Shown in pieces: positions 57,069 to 64,000 of a stretch of 64,000 nt of DNA. The position numbers and the translations under genes are program-made. The notes under the pieces are model-generated. The model searched no databases. It was not told the DNA's origin and saw nothing but the letters and a program-made list of their open reading frames with translations. This stretch comes from Litsea cubeba (Eukaryota > Streptophyta > Magnoliopsida > Laurales > Lauraceae). Numbering within the stretch: position 1 is the first letter of the stretch; every line of letters starts with the position of its first letter. The stretch covers positions 92,297 to 156,296 of the forward strand of contig CM022946.1 in the NCBI GenBank assembly GCA_012931725.1. The letters run 5' to 3'.

Positions 57069-58627
57069 GTCCTGTCGCGACCCCGGACCGGGTTAAAGGA
57101 CCAAATCTGGGATTGGACTGATGATGCCGCGCCATGTGCATCTCTTGGTTGGCTAATCTGCACACGAAATTATGAAATACATTTATTCGTGCACGTGATT
57201 TCCCACAGGGTTCCGCGGTGAGGATTACACATCCTAATCATTTACACATAGACATATCAAATTCACATTCGAAATATGCGAAAGCGTGTAGTAAATCATA
57301 TTAGTGCCATTCTATGCCTTAGGCAAGACTGATTCATAGTAAATATGACTAGATATCAGAATGAGCAATGATCATTAGCATGATTCCCAAAGGTAAAGTT
57401 AAAGTTTATACAAAAGATCAGTTCTATAGATTTTCCCAAATACAGGCCAACAAAGACCAATACATCCAAATGAAATAAACCCAAAAGATGTTAAACATAA
57501 CCCAAAAAGTGTCGTTCTCAAAGCTAGATCGGATGTCTACATGACATCGTCCGCTTGCCACTCGATTACTCATTGCGGTTCACCAACCGCCTCCTCAGGC
57601 TCCTCCTCAATGGCAATGGGGTCGGGACTTGAGTACCAAAATAAATGGATCAGACACGACGGTCTGGCAGGTGGGTGAAAAGATATAACAATAATTTAAA
57701 ACAATGATACCTTTAGAAATATAATGGAACCTGGATAAATAATGAATTTCATAAAAGAAGAGTACATCATTTATAAGAGATACATATGCGATAAAATCAA
57801 GTAAAGGTACCAATGATTCGGGAACTAACAAGATGGCAACCACACAAAGCTAAATCCTCTCTCACAAAAGTGATGAGAGCACATCAGAACATTGACCTCA
57901 GTCACACAAGGTGAGGAGAGTCAACAACGTTGACCTCAATCACACGAGGTGAGGAGTCAACGATTTTATACAATAAATACATATAATACTCTGCGGGACC
58001 ACGGTAGCGAACTGGGTATATCGGGGCGGGGCGGGATCCATGTTGCAACTGGTATAACGAAGGGGGATCTCCAAACTGGTGGACCAAACCGATAAGGTTA
58101 TCGAAGCTTAGTGGTGCCGACTCATAGGTAACATGCGAAAAATCAAAACAATTGAATACACATAACGGGGCGGGGTACCCATAGGTACAAAACACATTAG
58201 TATCGGGATGGGTCTAAACGGATCAACAATATGCTAAAACCATGCTCTCGGGACAAGTATAATCACATATCGTGGGTTTGAAATCCATGAGTAAAAGTTT
58301 AGTTAAAAATCAAATACGAGTGGATCATCATACATTTCCGGGCTAGGCATTGAGGTTTCAAGATTGGGCCAGTGTGAATAGGGTTCCGTATGTCGGTTAT
58401 GATATAAATTGGTACTCTTTAAGAATTAGGGACATCCCGGGTCCTTATACACATTGACCAACGTAGAAAATCCTCAATGAATCTCCATAATGGGGTTTCT
58501 CCTTCTTCGGACTTCATACGACGTCCTACAAGTCCTTACATTGCATTGGGGCTCCAAACAATACCTCCCCAAGCCTAACAACAATGTTTCGAGTCTTCAA
58601 GTATTGACCCGGGCATGACAGGCAGTT

Positions 58628-58813
58628 CGCTTGAGCGGACTGGGAAGTTCGCTCGGGCGAACTGCTCTCTGTTTGGGCTTCGCTCGAGTGGGCTAAGGTT
58701 CACTCAAGCGGACCTTGTCGGATCAGGTTGGCTCGAGCGATCAGAAGGTTGGCTCGAGCCAACGAGGTTCTGTGACGGGTTCGCTCGAGCGATGTGTCAA
58801 GGTCGCTAAAGCG
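58628..58813. promoter_or_regulatory. Four pairs of CGCTCGAGCG palindromes in TekC LTR
   Basis: Centres at about 58632.5/58654.5, 58685.5/58705.5, 58734.5/58755.5 and 58786.5/58808.5; spacing 22, 20, 21 and 22 bp. Several are degenerate (CGCTTGAGCG, CACTCAAGCG, CGCTAAAGCG) yet hold position. Many are extended by flanking TT/AA, as in GTTCGCTCGGGCGAAC. Confidence 0.8.
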
Positions 58814-59687
58814 AACTGTCCAAAAACCTATTTTCTGTGTACAGTTCGGCTCTTCTCCTTCTCCTCTTCTCATCCTCTTTTGGGCATCCTTTTATACATA
58901 AATTTGAGGGTCTCAAAACCTTATTTAAACCCCATTCAATCTGTCATTCACTCCCCCAATAACCACACCATCAAGGCATTAACTCCTCAATCACTTCCAC
59001 TTCATTCAATGCAAGGCAAACTCCATTAATGAAAATCCATAAATGATCATAAATGATCTTTTAACAAGACAATAATGCATATGTTTTCAAGAAAACAATT
59101 AATATAGATTAAACTATCAATATGCATATTTCCAAAACCATTAAAGCTCATAAAGACAAATTAGGTGAAAGCAATTAATAAGAGTTCTACTCTTCATAAG
59201 TAAGAAATCATGAAATCAACCCATTCATCCACTTGCCTTAGGTCCAAAGCTAAGAAAAACAAGCCACTAATCACCTCTCCAAGCTAACACAACCAACCTA
59301 CACAAAATCCCCAAAAACAAACCCTAAAACCATTAAGACCAAACAATAGGAAGGGAAAGCTTGCAATAACCAAGATTAAGCCTCTCTAGGGCTAGGAGAA
59401 CATGAATCTAGAAGATTGGAAAGATCACTTACTTGGAAGTGCTTCAAATTGGTAGAGAGGCTTCAAAGGGGCTCTAATGGTGATGAATGCTTTCACAAAT
59501 GGTACCAGTAGGAAGTTCTTGAGGTGAGGAAGACGATCATGGAGTCCATTCCTTGATTGACAAGAATTTAGTGGTGATTGATGAGGAAGGGAGCAAGAGG
59601 GAGAAGGGAGAAACCCTAGGTCTTGAGTTTCTTCTTATTCAATGGAAAAAAAATGTGCAAGGAAGGAAAATGGAGAAGAGGGCACTC

Positions 59688-59696
59688 CTTATATAG
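59688..59696 (-). promoter_or_regulatory. TATA box of TekC LTR
   Basis: CTATATAAG on the minus strand, about 510 bp from the LTR 5' end; the solo LTR has TTTATATAAAG at the equivalent place (about 11659). Confidence 0.55.
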
Positions 59697-60204
59697 CAAT
59701 TGGGGATGGGGCCCACAACTTAAAAGACTTGTCGGGCTAAAAACATAGCTTTCGGGGCTTCAAATGAATTCAACGAAGAAGGCAAAGTTGCTCGACAAAA
59801 TTTCTAGTTTCCAAAAGGTATATGTTTTGCAAGTTTTGGTGACATTGAAATTGGTGTCCAGATTTTGTGTAAAAATACCATTTTGCCCTCAAATTGTGAA
59901 AAGTCAGATTTAGGGCTCTCGAGTGGGAACGATGTCAACATGAAAGTTGTAGGGATTAACAAGATAAGTCAAATGGGGTTAAAAACACAACTTAGGAAAT
60001 CCTGAATAAACCCCCAAGCTCACGCGAATCCGAAATAGGAACCCCTCAAAGGGTCCCACAAATCAATAAGGCTCTCCAAACTCCCCCAAAGCTAATATAA
60101 AAGCTATTCTAACCCAAAACTAAATCAAAATCCACTAAACACACTTAAAGCTAAAGCACCACTTAATTAACACTAATCGAGGTCTCTTGGGTCGGGGTCT
60201 TACA

Positions 60205-61732
60205 GTCCGCTCGAGCGAACCAGGTTCTGGATGGGCCTCGCTCGAGCGGACCCTGGGTCGCTCGAGCGAGCCCATTCCAGTTTTTGGACTTGTTTCTGGC
60301 CTGTTTCTGGGCCTGTTTTGGGCCCCTCTTTCTGGGCTATTTCCATCTTATTTCATGCCATTTACAGCGCTTCTTTGGCCCACGTTTCTCCATAGTTGAA
60401 GCCCGATTCAATCCCCTAAAGACATGTGAAAGTCCTGAATGAATACTTAAATAGAACAATCATGGATAATGAAATTTAGATAGGGATGTAGTGAAATCTT
60501 TTGATACTATAAATTATCCGGGAAGCTTTTCTAGTCTTATCGTACACTTTATTCTTTTAATTGTCGAAGATCTTCAGTGGCACCAAAATTTTTATTTATG
60601 TTTGACATTAGAGAACTAAGTGTGCAACAAGACCTCCCGTGATAAACCATTGGATCATCATATATTACTTCATTCCAAGTTAAAAGGTTTAATAGTTTTC
60701 TTTGACATTTGGTTTGAAATGAATTGACCATTTTGATACGTTTGGAAACTTCGATAAGGCTACTCATCTGTTTTGTTCAGATTTGTCAGCACATTTGACA
60801 CGTATTTGTTCAGAGTAGCTTTCTTATCGATTTTAGTAGTATATTCTTTTGGTCTGATTTGTATCATCTCGAAATTCAGATTTTGATCTAAATGGCACCG
60901 CTAAACTTAGGTTACCTTGTCGGGCTGATCACCCGGCTTGGAATCTTTAAATATTCTGCCAGTTGCAGCTTGGATTCTATTTATACCGACCATGGCAACG
61001 GTTTTGTTTCGGTAATAGGAGAATATAGTTATATGTGGATTGCCAATGTTTTATCCGTTTGATATTTTGTTTTATGATCCTTGTCTATTTCAGCTCATTA
61101 TAATCTTTGAATTTGCTAATGTTCAAGAAATCGATCTTTTGTCTTATTGTTTCTGTTATTCGGAATTTTAAATGTATTTCCAATTATTCAATGTTTTACT
61201 CTTTCTATCATCCTATTGTATGTTTTATTTGCTTGCCAGACCATTGTGTCTGATTCTTTTGTTTGGTGCCAGATATTGAGCCCCTTGCCCTTGAGGTGCA
61301 GTTTGAGGCGGACCCAGTAGCTCTCGTTGAACGTGAGTGGCAGCCTGATGATGTCGTTTAGACGTCGGGTTGGTTTCAAAGCTTCGATCACATTTTGGGG
61401 TTGATTGTATTTTGGGAACTCGATTGTAGCCATTGTTGGCTTATTTTTTTGGGAAATTGTAAATATTGACTAACTTTGATCTTGTATTAAACTTGAAACT
61501 AACTTTGGGGCCTATCTATGGAATGTTTCTCATTTTGATACTAGTCTTGAGCGTTCTCTTTATATACATATGATTTGAATTTAAATGTTTGCAATAATGC
61601 TTCCGCGAAGTTTATTCTTTTTTAATATTATCAGTTTTGTGTGATGGATCGACTTTGAGGATCCTTACTGCGGAAATCTATGGGAAAACAAGCGTGTACG
61701 GGCGGAATTTTCCAACTCGTCGTGCCACGAAC
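60205..61732 (+). other. Remnant of a related chromovirus LTR
   Basis: It begins with three CGCTCGAGCG palindromes (centres about 60212.5, 60243.5, 60263.5). Near its end it has the acidic frame EREWQPDDVV with TAG 61361 and the hairpin (61350-61366), followed by an A/T-rich tail and GATCCTTACTGCGG like the TekB LTR end. No ORF of note, primer site or terminal TG..CA was identified. The TekC LTR is inserted right beside the first palindrome. Confidence 0.5.
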
Positions 61733-62732
61733 TTGATTAATTGTATTTTAGATGTTTGAATGGGTTTAGATCTTGAGCGAGTTTCTTTTAGCATTAGAAT
61801 AGTGTCTAAGAAGTTTCGTGCAATTCTGAGTTCGTTTGGTCATAGCAGGGGGTAGTTTGCAAGTTAGGGAAAATTGAGTAATTTTCTGAAATATTCCAAA
61901 CGCCGTGACTTTTACATTCGTCGGGAAGGTCTCGTCGTGCTGATCATTTTTGTCTCTTGGCTCATCACGATCCGACGATCAGAAACCCTTCAAGTGGTCC
62001 ATTCTTTCACCGGACCCACTTAAGGGGTAATTCAGTCTTTTCCTCCATCTCTTTTTCTTAAACAAGGATTAGCCCTAATTCTTTATTCATTCTCTGCAAC
62101 GAAAGCTACAGCAGCCCCCTTTTTCTTCCTCTTCTTTTCTCAAGTCCAGCACTCCACCTTGGAAGATCCTACTTGAAGATCCGAACCGCTAATCTTCAAC
62201 CTTTCAATCTCCTCTTTCATTTGGTATCAATTTGGTAAGCATTCTCACACCTTTATCTTTTCAATCATCTTCATTTTTGCTTAGACTAGGTTTGATCTTG
62301 ATATTTTCCTTCCTTTCCTTTTCCTTAAATTTTAGGTTGTGTTTGATTGGGTTAGATTGTGGATTTTGTGGTAGAAAGCTTCTCCTCAAGTTTTACCCAA
62401 TTCAGTCTTCTTCCTGGTTGAGGCAAGTAGATTTGCAATGTATAATTTAGCATGTGTGTATGTTCCTTTATTGATTGCAATGATTTGTTGTTAGATTTTC
62501 CCTAATTCCAAGCTTGTTTTGATATTGATTTGGGGGTTAACATGTTACGTTAGGTTTGTGGAATGAATTTGATTAATTGTTAAATTGGTAGCCCTATATG
62601 TTTTAAATTGTTAGAAATGATGTATGGAATGAATGGGAAGCATGGAGGCTCATTTTCTGCAGGTTTGCCATGGTTTGGTCAAAGGAAAAAGGGGCAGAAA
62701 AACCCATTTTGGGGCTACAGGTACAACCCGAC

Positions 62733-62949
62733 CGATCAATCGCATAGTACGTCCGATCGATCGCACTGTGTGTTAACTGAGAGATGTACAGTGTCGATCG
62801 ATCGCACAGTACGTCCGATCGATCGGACTATGTGTTAACTGAGAGGTGTACAGTGCCGATCGATCGCACAGTATGTCCCATCGATCGGACTATGCACTAA
62901 ATGGATGCTGTTCAGGTCCGATCGATTGCACAGTACGTCCGATCGATCG
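62733..62949 (+). promoter_or_regulatory. Four pairs of CGATCGATCG palindromes with exact 62 bp period
   Basis: Centres at about 62737.5/62758.5, 62799.5/62820.5, 62861.5/62882.5 and 62923.5/62944.5. Within-pair spacing is 21 bp and pair period 62 bp throughout, although the sequence between sites varies. Confidence 0.85.
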
Positions 62950-63180
62950 GAGGGTAATTTTCTGACAGCACTTGGCGACTTCGGAGACTTGTAACTTTTA
63001 ATCCGCCCATTGGATTTCTACGTAAAATATACCGTTAGAAAGCCCTTGAGACGTTACTTTCGATCGATCGGAGGGTAATTTTCTGACAGCACTTGGCAAC
63101 TTCGGAGACTTATACTTTTAATCCGCTCGTTGGATTTCTACGTAAAATATACCGTTAGCAAGTCCTTGAGACGTAGAATC
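62940..63180 (+). repeat. ~124 bp direct duplication
   Basis: The segment starting GATCGATCGGAGGGTAATTT and ending near CCTTGAGACGT occurs twice in tandem, the second copy slightly diverged; it adds a ninth palindrome near 63064. Confidence 0.85.
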
Positions 63181-64000
63181 CAATGTTCATGGTTTCATCA
63201 CGATCTGAGGTCAAAAAGTGATGTGAATACTTGGATTATTGATCCATCTCTTATTTTATTGGAAATGAGACCAGTAACCTAGGTTTGGGCCTTAGATTTT
63301 GGAAACCAAGAATTTACTCTCACTTGACTATTAATGGGGATTGAAATCGAAGCACGTGGCTTGGTGTTCTTCGATGGATTGTCTAGGTATTCATGTATTA
63401 CATATGGTATAACCGAATGTGTATGGAACTGAACCGATAGATGCGTAACATGATTGTACACCAAGGGATTTCTCTAGAAGCATCGTTAATCGAATTTCCA
63501 CACGTACTCCGTTAGAACATGTGGGGTGGAGGGATGACACCGTTTGCCTAGGTTTGGATTGTAATTCCTTCTTGACTTGTAACTTGTATCCACTGATATC
63601 ATTCCTTGTACACTCCCTTGGCATAATACACCTAATTAATTATGAAACATAATCCCTTGTAGAATTAGGACTTGGACCTGACTTAGAGTGTACCTTAGGA
63701 ACCTGTGTCTGTAATTGATAAACATGACTGGCTAGCAATATAAGGGATTATCACGTGGTTGGCTTGTCTTGTAATGTCTTGAATGAGATAATCCCTATGA
63801 TCATGTCTTGTGCATCGAGATAGCCAGGCTTGCTTGTCTTAGTTGTTCCTTGTGTCAACATCACTTCGTTACTATTTGCATATCATGGCCATCTGCAATT
63901 TGGGGTTTTATTGATGGGCCGGTTACTCGGTCGTCGGGGTGGGCAGTCGGCGTAAGACGGCGTCCCTGGCGTTGAATAGCTGGGAGCGGGCTACGACCGT

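Larger units (their letters stand above)
55996..60204 (-). mobile_element. TekC: minus-strand gypsy element, 5' part only, cut by TatD
   Basis: Reading on the minus strand: LTR (60204-57073), tRNA-iMet primer site, gag. Homology stops inside gag at the TatD LTR boundary (55995/55996); pol and the 3' LTR are not in the window. The gag resembles TekB gag. The solo LTR at 7592-12158 is the same family. Confidence 0.85.
57073..60204 (-). repeat. 5' LTR of TekC (3132 bp)
   Basis: Plus-strand ends are TGTCGCGACCCCGG and GGTCGGGGTCTTACA, shared with the solo LTR at 7592-12158. On the minus strand: TATA box TATATAAG (59696-59688), palindrome pairs (58813-58628), acidic frame and hairpin (57600-57532). 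Confidence 0.9.
61733..64000 (+). repeat. Truncated TekB-like LTR, runs off the window
   Basis: It aligns with the TekB LTR from its position ~80 (AGATGTTTGAATGGGTTTAGATC) through the palindrome block to GGGTGGGCAGTCGGCGTA, but is more diverged than the two TekB LTRs are from each other. Its first ~80 bp is missing and its 3' end lies beyond the window. A ~124 bp segment is tandemly duplicated at about 62940-63180. Confidence 0.85.

Noticed and set aside
61188..61433. Minus-strand ORF of 81 codons
   Set aside because: It is opposite the conserved sense acidic frame in an LTR remnant, with no recognisable domain.

Overview
This window is repeat DNA from a plant nuclear genome. It is a nest of LTR retrotransposons with one Helitron and no recognisable single-copy host gene. 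The plant call rests on the element lineages: a Sirevirus-type copia, a Tat/Ogre-type gypsy carrying an antisense plant-mobile-domain gene, and Tekay/Del-type chromoviruses. It is also supported by tRNA-iMet primer sites and a chloroplast atpA fragment. The species cannot be told from the sequence.

Layout. 1-7503 is a Sirevirus-type copia element (called SireA-1 here), missing the first ~126 bp of its 5' LTR because the window starts inside it; its gag-pol frame is open except for one stop codon. 7504-7591 is a short tRNA-like (SINE-like) scrap. 7592-12158 is a solo LTR of a gypsy family (TekC, minus orientation) with a minus-strand Helitron (8488-11215) inside it. 12159-14671 is the decayed 5' half of another copia element. 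14672-55995 is a very large Tat/Ogre-type gypsy element (TatD), about 22 kb once its two passengers are removed. The passengers are a second SireA copy (17327-24843, target duplication AAATA) just inside its primer site, and an 11.4 kb Tekay-type chromovirus (TekB, 40188-51592, target duplication CCCAG) inside an exon of TatD's antisense gene. 55996-60204 is the 5' end of a minus-strand gypsy element (TekC: gag, primer site, 3.1 kb LTR) cut off by TatD. 60205-61732 is a related LTR remnant. 61733-64000 is a truncated TekB-like LTR running off the window.

Gene content. All reverse-transcribing elements are pseudogenised by stops and small indels, least in SireA-1. TatD has gag, protease, reverse transcriptase, two RNase H domains and integrase in one long sense frame, three tandem-repeat arrays behind integrase, and a convergent minus-strand gene with its own TATA box and at least three spliceosomal introns. 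TekB has captured about 400 bp of plastid atpA inside its reverse transcriptase.

Most interesting signals. (1) Three LTR families (one copia, two gypsy) carry 3-4 pairs of ~10 bp palindromes centred on TCGA (some copies degenerate), with the two palindromes of each pair 20-22 bp (mostly exactly 21 bp) apart, but with a different flanking sequence in each family. (2) Near the 3' end of the chromovirus-type LTRs, a short acidic reading frame ending W-x-x-D-D-V/I overlaps a small hairpin whose stem changes on both sides between families. (3) The antisense intron-containing gene of TatD, and the mini-repeat shared by its LTR and its 3' region.
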